Positions 32,947 to 46,876 of a stretch of 64,000 bases of DNA are shown piece by piece. Positions within the stretch are counted from its first letter, which is position 1, and each line of letters begins with the position of its first letter. A model generated the notes under the pieces. It was not told where the DNA came from and did not search any database. It was given only the letters and a program-made list of their open reading frames with translations. Made by a program: the position numbers and the translations under genes. This DNA comes from Elusimicrobiota bacterium (GTDB lineage Bacteria > Elusimicrobiota > Elusimicrobia > UBA1565 > UBA9628), in assembly GCA_016182905.1 (NCBI GenBank), contig JACPFR010000014.1, forward strand, positions 1 through 64,000. The letters run 5' to 3'.

Positions 32947-33795
32947 CTAGCGTCCGATCGCTTTCTTGAGGAAGTTCGGGAGGGCGAAGCAGGCGGCGTG
33001 GATCTCGGCGTTGTACCAGCGCAGCTTCAGCCCCGACTTCTTCACGCGCGCCGGCTTGAAGTCGCGCAGCGGATGAAGGCCTTTCGTGGCGAACGTGAAC
33101 GCCCAAAGCCCTCCCGGATAGGTCAGGTTGTTGAAGAGGCAGACCTCGACGACGGGGAAGATCGGCTTGGTGATCTTGAACAGGTTCTTGATCGTCGAGA
33201 TCTCGTAGAAGGGGGAGCCCGCCTGGCTGGCCACCACGCCGTCCTCGGTGAGGATCCGCTTCACGTTCTCGTAGAACGACGGCCCGAACAGCTCCTTGGC
33301 CGGGCCGAACGGCTCGGTCGAGTCGACGATCACGACGTCGAACTTCTCCCTCGTCTCGGCGACGAACTTCACGCCGTCGTCGATGAGCACCGTCGCCCGT
33401 CTATCGGAGAGGGCTCCGGCCGTCTGCGGGATGTGCTTTCGCGAGGCGGAGACCACGAGGCCGTCGATCTCGACCAACGTGCAGCTCTCCACCGTCTTAT
33501 GCCGCAGCACCTCCCGCACCGTTCCGCCGTCCCCGCCGCCGATGACGAGCACGCGCCGCGGCTTCGGGTGCAGGAACAGGGCGGGGTGCGCGATCATCTC
33601 GTGGTAGACGAACTCGTCGCGCTCGGAGACCATCGTCATCCCGTCGATGAGCAGGAGCCGTCCGTGGCCGGCCGTCTCGACGACCTCGACGCTTTGAAAG
33701 GGGCTGCGCCCCTTGAAGAGCCGCTTCTTGAGCTTGAAGCTCGTCCTGACGATGTCCTGGTAGACCTCGTCGACCCAGACGGTCTTTTTGCTCAC
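32947..33795 (-). CDS. speE: Spermidine synthase-family aminopropyltransferase
   Basis: A 282-residue aminopropyltransferase that makes spermidine from putrescine and decarboxylated SAM. Motifs: a beta-rich N-terminal part (VEVVETAGHGRLLLIDGMTM), ERDEFVYHEMI, VLVIGGGDGGTVREVL for decarboxylated-SAM binding, and VIVDSTEPFGPAKELF with the catalytic Asp (DST, usually DSS or DST). It overlaps the stop of the AdoMet decarboxylase gene (ATGA), so enzyme and cosubstrate supplier are made together. Confidence 0.95.
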   Translation of the reverse strand: MSKKTVWVDEVYQDIVRTSFKLKKRLFKGRSPFQSVEVVETAGHGRLLLIDGMTMVSERDEFVYHEMIAHPALFLHPKPRRVLVIGGGDGGTVREVLRHKTVESCTLVEIDGLVVSASRKHIPQTAGALSDRRATVLIDDGVKFVAETREKFDVVIVDSTEPFGPAKELFGPSFYENVKRILTEDGVVASQAGSPFYEISTIKNLFKITKPIFPVVEVCLFNNLTYPGGLWAFTFATKGLHPLRDFKPARVKKSGLKLRWYNAEIHAACFALPNFLKKAIGR

Positions 33796-34730
33796 AGGAC
33801 GATCTCCACGGCGGGCGCGGCGCCTTCGACGGGCTTGAAGTGATGGTCGAAGGTCACCCGGTAGCCGCAGGCGAGGTTCTGGCGCACGGCCCGCTTGATC
33901 GGGTAGTAGCAGCGGATCTTCTGCCGCGAGGACTGCGGCTGGAAGAGGATCACGTCGCAGGACTGGGGCTTGAACAGGTCGAGCACGCGCGTGATCGTCT
34001 CGTTGGCGTCGCCCTCGACCGCGTTCGTCTCGAAGCTCACGTACGAGCCGATCTTCTGGGGCGTGACGTGGATCGTGTAGTACTTCGAGCCGCGGATCGC
34101 GTTGAGGGAATAGCCCATCGGCTCGAAGAGATAGTCGTCCACTTGGAATCCGGGCAGGATCGACCAGACGCCCGACTTCTCCTTGATGAAGTCCTTCTTG
34201 CGGGCCGGGCCGGACATGAAGACGCGGGAGGCCTGGGGGTCGATGCCGTGCATCAGGATCTCGAGCGTCAGGTCCTCCGCCGCCGGCACGTAGGGCTTGT
34301 CGAGATGGAAAAGGAAGACGTGGTGGTCGTCGCCGTCGCCGAAGCGGTAGGACTTCGCGGGCATCCGGTCGGTCAGGCGGCGGCAGTCGTCGAAGAAGTT
34401 GGAGGGCTGGTACTCCTGGTGATGGGCGTTCTTGCGCTCGTAGACGAGGTACTGGAAGGAATCGGTCCCGAAATCGTCGACCAGCTGGAGGACTGCGGCG
34501 ACGAGGTCGGTGCGGCCGCAGGTGATCATCGTCAGCCAGGTGTCGGTGACGAACAGGCTCGACTCGGACAGCAGGTAGGCGTCCATCGACTCGTTGGAGA
34601 TCGTGGACAGGACCTGCGCGTTGGACTTCGCGACGATGCCCTTCCAGTAGTCGTGGCCGCGCGCGCGCAGGGACGGCAGTCCCGGCGTCATCGCGAGCTC
34701 GACCTTCTTCTCCGGTCCTTCGAAGAACAT
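33792..34730 (-). CDS. Eukaryotic-type S-adenosylmethionine decarboxylase
   Basis: A 312-residue proenzyme of the eukaryotic AdoMetDC class (AMD1/SPE2-like), not the short bacterial SpeD/SpeH class. It has MFFEGPEKKVEL at the start, the autocleavage site LLSESSLFV (Glu56-Ser57, with Ser becoming the pyruvoyl group), MITCGRT with Cys71 exactly 14 residues after the Ser as in the human enzyme, FFDD, LEILMHGIDP, GYSLNAI and YYTIHVTPQ (Ser and His active-site segments), and YVSFETNA. It makes the aminopropyl donor for SpeE, which overlaps it. The start follows the mazG stop directly. Confidence 0.95.
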   Translation of the reverse strand: MFFEGPEKKVELAMTPGLPSLRARGHDYWKGIVAKSNAQVLSTISNESMDAYLLSESSLFVTDTWLTMITCGRTDLVAAVLQLVDDFGTDSFQYLVYERKNAHHQEYQPSNFFDDCRRLTDRMPAKSYRFGDGDDHHVFLFHLDKPYVPAAEDLTLEILMHGIDPQASRVFMSGPARKKDFIKEKSGVWSILPGFQVDDYLFEPMGYSLNAIRGSKYYTIHVTPQKIGSYVSFETNAVEGDANETITRVLDLFKPQSCDVILFQPQSSRQKIRCYYPIKRAVRQNLACGYRVTFDHHFKPVEGAAPAVEIVL

Positions 34731-35141
34731 CTACTTCTTTCTCCTGTTTCGCGCGGCGACTTCCTTGGCGCGCAGCGCGCGCTCGCCGGCCTTGATCGTC
34801 TTCCAGTTCGCCAGCACTTCCTTCGAGTCCTTGAAGCGCCGGGTGCGGCCGAAGACGTGGGGATGGCGGCGCATCAGCTTCTTGGCCTGGCTCTCGGCGA
34901 TCGAGTCCAGATCGAAGCGCTTCTTGCCCAGTCGCGCGTGGAAAAGGACGTGGAACAGGATGTCGCCGAGTTCGTCCTCGATCTCGTGCCAGCGTCCGCC
35001 CTCGAGCGCGACGGCGAGCTCGACGGACTCTTCCCGGAGGAAGGGGATCAAGGTCTTGTGCGTCTGCTCGCGGTCCCAGGGGCAGCCCTTCGGGCCCAGG
35101 AGCTTGGCCACGACGGCGTCGAGTTTCCGGATGCCCTTCAT
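34731..35141 (-). CDS. Short MazG-type nucleoside triphosphate pyrophosphohydrolase
   Basis: A 136-residue MazG-domain protein. It has the KGCPWDREQTHKTL motif, the metal-binding helices EESVELAVALE and EIEDELGDILFHVLFHARL (E-x2-E and D ligands) and a KKLMRRHPHVFG stretch that matches MazG. Full-length MazG has two such domains; only one is present. It probably removes noncanonical NTPs. The ATG is 2 bp after the serS stop and its own stop abuts the AdoMetDC start, so it is inside the serS-speD-speE operon. Confidence 0.9.
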   Translation of the reverse strand: MKGIRKLDAVVAKLLGPKGCPWDREQTHKTLIPFLREESVELAVALEGGRWHEIEDELGDILFHVLFHARLGKKRFDLDSIAESQAKKLMRRHPHVFGRTRRFKDSKEVLANWKTIKAGERALRAKEVAARNRRKK

Positions 35142-35143
35142 GG

Positions 35144-36445
35144 TCAGGGGATCGCGATGCGCTCGGCGCCGAAATAGGGGACCAGCGCCCGCGGGATGAT
35201 CACGGACCCGTCGTTCTGCTGGTTGTTCTCGAGCACGGCGGCGGCCAGGCGGCCGACCGCGACCCCCGAGCCGTTCAGGGTGTGCACGAGCTCCGCCGGA
35301 GCCTTCGGGTCGCGCCGGAAGCGGGCCTGCATGCGGCGGGCCTGGAAGTCGGAGCAGTCCGAGCAGGAGGAGATCTCGCGGTACTTGTCCTCCGACGGCA
35401 TCCAGACCTCGATGTCGTACGTCTTCCGGGAGGCGAAGCCCATGTCGCCGGTGCACAGGTGGATCACGCGGTGCGGCAGCTCGAGCGCCTCGAGCGTCGC
35501 GGCGGCGTCCTTCGTCAGCTGCTCGAGCGCCGCGAGCGAGTCTTCCGGCTTGGTGATCCAGACGAGCTCCACCTTGTCGAACTGGTGGTTGCGGATGACG
35601 CCGCGCACGTCCTTGCCGTAGGTGCCGGCCTCCTGGCGGAAGCAGGCGGTCAGCGCGGTGAGCTTCATCGGAAGCTTCTCGGCGGGCAGGATCTCCTCGC
35701 GGACCATGTTCGTCAGCACGATCTCGGAGGTGGAGATCAGGTAGAGGGTGCTGACCTTGTCGCCCTCGACGTTGACCGTCTTGTACATGTCGGCTTCGAA
35801 CTTGGGCAGTTGGCTCGTGCCCTCGAGGACCTCGGGCAGCGCGAGATAGGGGGGATGCACCTCGAGATAGCCGCTCTGGGCATGGCGGTCGAGCAGGAAG
35901 TTCCCCAGCGCCCGGATGAGCCTGGCGCCGGAGCCCTGCCACAGCGCGAAGCGCGAGCCCGCGAGCTTGACGCCCGTCTTCATGTCGAGGGCGCCCAGCT
36001 TCTCGGCGACGGTCTGGTGGTCCAACGGCTTGAAATCGAACTTGCGCGGCTCGCCGGCGGTCCGGACGACCGGGTTCTCGGTCTCGTCCTTGCCCACGGG
36101 CACGGTCTCGTGCGGGATGTTGGGGATGTTCATCGCCGCGTCCCGTATGAGCTTCTCGGATGCCAGCAGCGCGGCTTCTTTATCGGTCATCCGGCCCTTG
36201 AGCTCGGAGACCTCGGCCTTGAGCTTCTCCGCGGTCGCCGTGTCCTTGGCGGCCATGGCCTTCCCGATCTGTTGGGAGGCGGCGTTGCGCTTGGCGCGCA
36301 TATCCTCGACTTCGTTGAGGAGGGCCCGATGCGACTCGTCGAGCTTGATCAGCTCGTCGAAGGCCGCGCCGAGCTTGGGATTCCGGGACGAGAGCGCCGC
36401 CCGGACCACGGCGGGATTCTTCCGTGCGCCGCCGAGATCGATCAC
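35144..36445 (-). CDS. serS: Seryl-tRNA synthetase
   Basis: A 433-residue class II aminoacyl-tRNA synthetase. It has the N-terminal coiled-coil arm for tRNA binding (about 30-105), motif 2 (TACFRQEAG... with RGVIRNHQFDKVEL) and motif 3 (NGSGVAVGRLAAAVLEN), plus the serine-binding EISSCSDCSDFQARR stretch. A GTG start at 36445 overlaps the stop of the upstream small gene (GTGA) and gives the usual IDLGGARKNP N-terminus. Confidence 0.97.
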   Translation of the reverse strand: MIDLGGARKNPAVVRAALSSRNPKLGAAFDELIKLDESHRALLNEVEDMRAKRNAASQQIGKAMAAKDTATAEKLKAEVSELKGRMTDKEAALLASEKLIRDAAMNIPNIPHETVPVGKDETENPVVRTAGEPRKFDFKPLDHQTVAEKLGALDMKTGVKLAGSRFALWQGSGARLIRALGNFLLDRHAQSGYLEVHPPYLALPEVLEGTSQLPKFEADMYKTVNVEGDKVSTLYLISTSEIVLTNMVREEILPAEKLPMKLTALTACFRQEAGTYGKDVRGVIRNHQFDKVELVWITKPEDSLAALEQLTKDAAATLEALELPHRVIHLCTGDMGFASRKTYDIEVWMPSEDKYREISSCSDCSDFQARRMQARFRRDPKAPAELVHTLNGSGVAVGRLAAAVLENNQQNDGSVIIPRALVPYFGAERIAIP

Positions 36446-36960
36446 TTCGAGACCTCCAGGACCGTCTCCAGCGACTGGACCGCGGCCGCGCCCTGGTGCG
36501 GCTCGATCATCGCCTGGATCTTCACGCGGTCCGCCCACCAGCCGGAGCGGCCGAGCTTGTTGAGGTAGAGCTCCAGGGCGGGGGAGGTGGTGAGGAACAC
36601 GTCCAGGATCTTGTTGGCGCCGACCTTGGGGACGCGCTTCTCATCGACGGCGAACGGCACTCCCCACGACCCGTCCGCGGCCTCGCCGCCGGCGGGCTTT
36701 ATGCGCCCGGTCATGCCGTAACGGATCAGGATGCCTTCCGCCGGCATCGGGCCGCGGTTCTTCAGCGTCAGCCGCGCCCGCAGGCGGACGTCGAGCTTCG
36801 GGGCCGCGTCGGAGACGGCCGGCGCGTCCTCCCAGGCGACGACGCGGCCGCGCTCCACGCGCGCGCGCTGCCAGGTCAGGCCCTCGACGGAAAGCTCCGC
36901 CCCGGCGTCCGCGGCCGCGAAGGCCGCGAACGCCAGGACGGGAAGGATGCGCCGCTTCAA
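36442..36960 (-). CDS. Secreted protein of unknown function
   Basis: A 172-residue protein with a signal peptide (MKRRILPVLAFAAFAAADAG). The mature domain (LDVRLRARLTLKNRGPMPAEGI followed by LIRYGMTGRI) looks like an immunoglobulin-like beta-sandwich (charged and alternating hydrophobic). No enzyme motif is seen. It lies 10 bp downstream of gyrA and overlaps the serS start (GTGA). Confidence 0.7.
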   Translation of the reverse strand: MKRRILPVLAFAAFAAADAGAELSVEGLTWQRARVERGRVVAWEDAPAVSDAAPKLDVRLRARLTLKNRGPMPAEGILIRYGMTGRIKPAGGEAADGSWGVPFAVDEKRVPKVGANKILDVFLTTSPALELYLNKLGRSGWWADRVKIQAMIEPHQGAAAVQSLETVLEVSK

Positions 36961-36970
36961 CCCGCGCGCC

Positions 36971-39487
<2,517 letters not shown>

Positions 39488-39525
39488 GATTATCTCCGAA
39501 GAGTGATTGCTTTACGGGCCGTTAG

Positions 39526-39534
39526 TTATCCACA
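39526..39534 (+). promoter_or_regulatory. DnaA box in the gyrB-gyrA gap
   Basis: A perfect TTATCCACA in the 134-bp gap between gyrB and gyrA. DnaA may bind here to regulate gyrA, or the box may belong to the wider origin region. Confidence 0.55.
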
Positions 39535-39621
39535 CGATTCACAACACGACTGTCGTCTACGACAGCGACGATCCGCCGCGTTCGATGATTCCGGACTTTC
39601 CTTTCAATACCGCGTGTCCTG

Positions 39622-42486
<2,865 letters not shown>

Positions 42487-42490
<4 letters not shown>

Positions 42491-43605
42491 AGCCTCATCG
42501 GCATGACGACGAACTTATAGTCGCCCTCGCCGCCGGCCGGCTCGAAGAGGGCCGGGTTGACGGGGCTCGTCATCGCCACCGACACGGTGTCCGTGTCGAC
42601 GTGCTTCAAGGCGTCGATGACGAACTGAGGGTTGAAGGCCACGGAGAACTCCGCGCCGGGGTACTCCACCGCGAGATCCTCGTTGAACTCGTTGTTCTGG
42701 CTCGAGGAGGTGACGTGCAGCGCCCCCTTCTTTAAAGCGTATTTGACGGAGCCTCCGCGGTCGACGGCGCAGAGCGAGGCGCGCTTGGTCACGGCGAGGA
42801 GGTCCTTGGTCGAGGCGGTGAAGACGACCTCCCGCTTCGTCGGGATGACCTGATCGTAGTTGGGGAACGCCCCTCCCACGAGGCGGGAGAGGATGGTCGT
42901 GTCCTTGAGCTGGAACGTGATCTGGTTCTCCGTCACCGCCACGAGGATCTTCTGGTCGTCGTTCTCCTCGATCTCGAGCAAGGTGACGAGCCGGAGGAGC
43001 TCGGAAAGGACCTTCGTCGGCACGATGACCGAGAACTCCTTGTCCTTCGGGATGATCTTTTTCGCGCACACCGCGAGGCGGCGGCCGTCGGTGGAGACCA
43101 TCTCGAGGACGCCCTTGCGCGCGGCCCAGAAGACGCCGTTGAGCACGTGGCGGGTCTCGTCGGAGGAGGCCGCGAAGATCGTCTTCTTGATCATGCCGGC
43201 CACGATCCCGGCGGGCATCTCGAAGGACGTGGCCTTGTTGAATTCGGGCAGGACGGGGTATTCGGACTTCGGGGAGCCCACGATGCCGAAGCGCGAGCGC
43301 CCGCACTTCAAGGATATCTTCCCGCCCGCGTCCACTGAGAGTTCGATGTCCTGGGATTCCGGGAGGCTGTGGAGGATGTCCGCGAACTTCTTGGCTGGGA
43401 TGGTGATGGAGCCGTCGGTCTCGATCTCGGCCTTGATGTAGTGCTTGACGCCCATCTCGAGGTCGGTCGAAATGACCTTCACCTTCTCGTCTTCGGTCTC
43501 CAAAAGGAAGTTCAAGAGGATCGGGAGCGTGGTCCGGCTGGACAGGGCGGACTGGATGGTCTGGACTCCCCGCGCCAGTTCTTCCTTGCTGATGTTTATT
43601 TTCAT
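42487..43605 (-). CDS. dnaN: DNA polymerase III sliding clamp beta
   Basis: A 372-residue ring-forming clamp with three repeated domains. It begins MKINISKEELARGVQTIQSALS and ends with the family-typical YKFVVMPMRL. It tethers Pol III to DNA and is the docking site for replication factors. It lies between dnaA and dciA on the same strand, next to the origin, in the classic dnaA-dnaN order. Confidence 0.97.
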
Positions 43606-43640
43606 TTAAATCATCCTCTCCGTCATCGAGCGGGGGACGC

Positions 43641-43711
43641 GGTGGATAACCCGGCTCCCCTTGGTGAATATCCGTCCGGACTCTGTGGATAACTCTCCCG
43701 GCTTATCCACA
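43641..43711. promoter_or_regulatory. DnaA-box cluster between dnaA and dnaN
   Basis: Within the 197-bp gap there are a near-perfect box on the minus strand at 43641-43649 (TTATCCACC), a perfect one at 43684-43692 (minus) and a perfect one at 43703-43711 (plus, TTATCCACA), with a weaker TGTTCACA near 43763. These may form part of a bipartite origin or regulate dnaN. Confidence 0.7.
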
Positions 43712-43802
43712 CTGTCCACAGTTCGGCGCGCCGTCCACGATCGTCGTAAAAAGTACACGAACTGTTCACAGGCCGGATGTACACGCGGCGGACACATGGC
43801 GG

Positions 43803-45152
43803 TCATCTTTCCGCCGCCTTGATGTCCGCCTGCAGCTTGTTGATCAGCTCGAGGAAGAACGGGTCCTCCTCGATCTTCTTCTCGATCTTCTTGCGCGCGT
43901 GCAGCACCGTCGAGTGGTCCTTGCCGCCGAAGGCCCGGCCGATGTCGGTCGAGGACAGCTCCGTCATCACGCAGGACAGGTACATCGCGACCTGGCGGGG
44001 CATCGAGATGGACACGGTGCGCTGATGCCCCTTGAGGTCCTTGACGTCCACGGAATACTTGAGCGCGACGACCCGCTGGATCGTCTCGACCCTCACCGGG
44101 GAGGAGTCGTCGACGGCGATCGAGTCCTTCAGGATGTCCCGGGCGTCGTCGACGGACAGGGGGGCGCCGGTCATCGCCTGGAAGGCCTTCAGGCGGATCA
44201 GGCAGCCCTCGAGCGCCCGGACGTTGGTCTTGACCGAGGAGGCGATGAAGAGGATGACGTCGTCGGGCGCGGTGAAGCCCTCGTGCGCGGCCTTCTTGCG
44301 CAGGATCGCGATGCGGGTCTCGAGGTCGGGCGGCTTGATGTCGGCGACGAAGCCCCACTCGAGCCGGGAGACCAGGCGCTGCTCGAGCGGCGACATCTCC
44401 TTCGGAGAGCGGTCCGAGCTGACGACGATCTGCTTGCGGGAGTCGAAGAGGGCGTTGAAGGTGTGGAAGAACTCCTGCTCCGAGCGGTCCTTGGCGATCA
44501 GGAACTGGATGTCGTCGATGAGCAGACAATCCAACGAACGGTAGCGGGCGCGGAAGGCGTCGATCTGGTTGTTCTGCACGGCGGCGATGAACTCGTTGAC
44601 GAACTGCTCGCTGGTCGTGTAAAGGACGCGGGAGCGCGGATGATGGCGCCTGATCGCGTTGCCGATCGCGTGCATGATGTGGGTCTTGCCCAGGCCGACG
44701 CCGCCGTAGATCACGTACGGGTTGTACTGCGTGCCCGGGCTCTTCGAGATCGACTCCGCGGTCGCGCGCGCGAGGCGGTTCGACTCGCCGATGACGAAGG
44801 AGTCGAAGGTGTAGCGAGGGTTGAGCTCGGAGAGGGGGAAGTCGGACTGGGGCGAGGCCTCGGGCACGGGATCCGAGGGAGGAAGCACGCGCGTCAGGTC
44901 CCGCTCGACGCGGAAGTCGATGCCGATCTCCTGGCCGGAGAGGTCGCGCAGCAGCGAGATCAGCCGCTTCTGGTAGCGCTCCTTGATGCCGTCCGAGAAG
45001 AACTTGTTGGGGACCTTGAGCATCAGGACCCCGCCTTCGAGCGATATGGCCGAGACCGGCTTGAGCCAGAGCTCGGCGTTCTCATCGCCGATCTCCGAGC
45101 GCAGGCGCTCCACGGTCTGATTCCAGAGCTCGATTCCGTCGGCTATTTTCAC
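43803..45152 (-). CDS. dnaA: Chromosomal replication initiator DnaA
   Basis: A 449-residue initiator. Domain I (about 1-85) is followed by a short linker; the AAA+ domain has the Walker A motif GGVGLGKTHIMHAI and Walker B LLIDDIQFL, then YTTSEQFVNEF; domain IV holds DHSTVLHARKKIEKKI, the DnaA-box-binding helix-turn-helix. The start is GTG at 45152. It is divergent from hpf, with oriC-like sequence in between. Confidence 0.98.
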   Translation of the reverse strand: MKIADGIELWNQTVERLRSEIGDENAELWLKPVSAISLEGGVLMLKVPNKFFSDGIKERYQKRLISLLRDLSGQEIGIDFRVERDLTRVLPPSDPVPEASPQSDFPLSELNPRYTFDSFVIGESNRLARATAESISKSPGTQYNPYVIYGGVGLGKTHIMHAIGNAIRRHHPRSRVLYTTSEQFVNEFIAAVQNNQIDAFRARYRSLDCLLIDDIQFLIAKDRSEQEFFHTFNALFDSRKQIVVSSDRSPKEMSPLEQRLVSRLEWGFVADIKPPDLETRIAILRKKAAHEGFTAPDDVILFIASSVKTNVRALEGCLIRLKAFQAMTGAPLSVDDARDILKDSIAVDDSSPVRVETIQRVVALKYSVDVKDLKGHQRTVSISMPRQVAMYLSCVMTELSSTDIGRAFGGKDHSTVLHARKKIEKKIEEDPFFLELINKLQADIKAAER

Positions 45153-45228
45153 AGGTTATTCACAGATGTGGATAACTCGGTTATCCACAGGATAAATGTT
45201 TTATTTATATGTGTTTATCTTAATAACG
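45153..45228. other. Predicted replication origin (oriC) with DnaA boxes and AT-rich DUE
   Basis: Three DnaA boxes are packed at 45156-45164 (TTATTCACA), 45167-45175 (minus TTATCCACA) and 45181-45189 (TTATCCACA). An AT-rich stretch follows (45190-45226; ATAAATGTTTTATTTATATG then TGTTTATCTTAATAAC) in otherwise GC-rich DNA, suitable as a duplex-unwinding element. Gene direction switches here: dnaA-gyrA run left and hpf-lepB run right. The GC-rich remainder up to hpf (45230-45350) holds palindromes such as 45269-45287. Confidence 0.85.
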
Positions 45229-45358
45229 GCCGCAACGTCTCGCGACCGCGGTCGACGCGCCCGCGCGCCCCGGGAATTCTTCCCGGGACCGGGCTCCATA
45301 CTACCAGTTTCTCTTCCATAGAGTCAACCCGAGGCCGGCGCCGACGGCGCCTCATTCG

Positions 45359-45387
45359 TTGACAGCGCGAGGGCCAACCGCTAGAAT
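45359..45387 (+). promoter_or_regulatory. hpf promoter, near-leaderless
   Basis: TTGACA (45359-45364), a 17-bp spacer, then TAGAAT (45382-45387). The -10 ends 9 nt before the ATG at 45397, so the leader should be only 0-3 nt. Confidence 0.75.
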
Positions 45388-45396
45388 CTCTCACCT

Positions 45397-45921
45397 ATGG
45401 AGATCCAACTGACGGCCAAGCAGCTCAAGATCACGCCCGCTCTGCGCGAGTACGTCCAGCAGAAAATGGGGAAGACCCAGAAATATTTCGACCATATCGT
45501 TTGGGGACAGGCTTTTCTCTTCGTGGAAAAGCGCTCTCATAAAGCGGAGATGATCGTGCACGCGCCGGGGCAGACGTTCCGCGCCATCGCGACGGCCGCG
45601 GACCTCTACTCGGCCATCGACCTCGCGTCCGACAAGATCGACGCGCAGCTCAAGAAGCACAAGGAGCGCATCAAGAGCCGCCACAAGCCGAAGACCTCCG
45701 ACACGATGGCCGAGGCCGTGCCTCCCGTCGAGCCGTCCTTCGCGGTCTCGCGCCAGCCCGTCTATCCGATGACCCCCGAGCAGGCCTCGGCGGCGTTCGA
45801 CTCGTCCGAGCGCGTGTTCCTCGTCTACCTCGACAAGGACACCGACCAGGTTCAGGTCCTCTACCGCCGCGAGGACGAGAGCCTCGGGATCATCCAGCCC
45901 GTCCGCAAGCTCAAGCGCTGA
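45397..45921 (+). CDS. hpf: Long-form ribosome hibernation promoting factor
   Basis: A 174-residue HPF. The N-terminal domain (MEIQLTAKQLKITPALREYV) binds the 30S subunit, and a linker with charged and Pro-rich sequence leads to the C-terminal dimerisation domain (YPMTPEQASAAFDSSERVFL followed by VYLDKDTDQVQVLYRREDES). Long HPF joins two 70S ribosomes into inactive 100S dimers in stress or stationary phase. It is the first gene of the run to the right of oriC, just before hprK. Confidence 0.96.
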   Translation: MEIQLTAKQLKITPALREYVQQKMGKTQKYFDHIVWGQAFLFVEKRSHKAEMIVHAPGQTFRAIATAADLYSAIDLASDKIDAQLKKHKERIKSRHKPKTSDTMAEAVPPVEPSFAVSRQPVYPMTPEQASAAFDSSERVFLVYLDKDTDQVQVLYRREDESLGIIQPVRKLKR

Positions 45922-45925
45922 CGCC

Positions 45926-46876
45926 GTGCACGCGACGGAACTGACCGTCGGCGAACTCCTCAAGGAGCAGGGCGAGAGGCTTCGCCTCGAGCTCCTGTCG
46001 GGAGAGAAGTCCCTCGGCCGCCGGATCACGGTGCCGGACCTCAATCGCCCCGGACTCGCGCTGTCGGGGTTCCTCGACCGCTTCCGCGCGGAGCGCGTGC
46101 AGATCTTCGGCAACGGCGAGCAGGCCTACTGCCAAAAAGCCGACGCCAAGAAGCTGGCGGACGCCCTGTCGGCGATGCTCTCCGTGGCCGAGCTGCCGTG
46201 CGTGATCGTCACGCACAACACGCCGGTGCCGCCGGCGCTGGCGCAGGCGTGCAAGAAGCACGGCGTGCCGCTGATGCGCTCCGCCTACGACACGACGACC
46301 TTGACCGGCGAATTGTCGGAGGCACTCGAGGCGCGCCTGGCGCCGGCGACCACCATGCACGGCGTGCTCGTCGACGTCTACGGTCTCGGCGTCATCATCC
46401 AGGGCGACTCCGGGATCGGCAAGTCGGAGTGCGCGCTCGAGCTGCTCAAGCGCGGACACATCCTCGTGGCCGACGACGCGGTGCAGATCCAGCACCGCCG
46501 CGGCGGCTATTTGAGAGGATCCTGCCCCGAGCCCCTCAAGAACCACATGGAGGTGCGCGGCCTCGGCGTCATCGACGTCAAGCTCCTCTTCGGCATCGGC
46601 GCGATCCTCGACCGCACGCGCATCGAGCTCGCGATCAAGCTCGAGGCGTGGACCGCGGGCACGGCGTACGATCGGACCGGGCTCGACGCCAAGAAGCTCT
46701 CCATCCTCGACGTGGAGATCCCGCTCATCCGCATCCCCGTCAGCCCGGGCCGCAACCTCGCCGTGCTCATCGAGGTCGCCGCGCTCAACCAGCGCCTGCG
46801 CTCGCAGGGCTACTTCTCGGCGGAGAACTTCAACCAGCGCCTCATCGAGCGCATGAAGACCAAGGAGCGCGGATGA
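45926..46876 (+). CDS. hprK: HPr kinase/phosphorylase
   Basis: A 316-residue bifunctional kinase/phosphorylase for the regulatory serine of HPr. The Walker A GDSGIGKS is at 160-167, followed by the conserved ADDAVQIQH and the K3-type EVRGLGVIDVK and LIRIPVSPGRNL (HPrK signature). The GTG start follows the hpf stop by 4 bp. The gene precedes rapZ and the PTS, whose HPr has the matching Ser45, so it fits a carbon-regulation role. HPrK is typical of Firmicutes but is also present in many Gram-negatives with incomplete PTS. Confidence 0.96.
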   Translation: MHATELTVGELLKEQGERLRLELLSGEKSLGRRITVPDLNRPGLALSGFLDRFRAERVQIFGNGEQAYCQKADAKKLADALSAMLSVAELPCVIVTHNTPVPPALAQACKKHGVPLMRSAYDTTTLTGELSEALEARLAPATTMHGVLVDVYGLGVIIQGDSGIGKSECALELLKRGHILVADDAVQIQHRRGGYLRGSCPEPLKNHMEVRGLGVIDVKLLFGIGAILDRTRIELAIKLEAWTAGTAYDRTGLDAKKLSILDVEIPLIRIPVSPGRNLAVLIEVAALNQRLRSQGYFSAENFNQRLIERMKTKERG

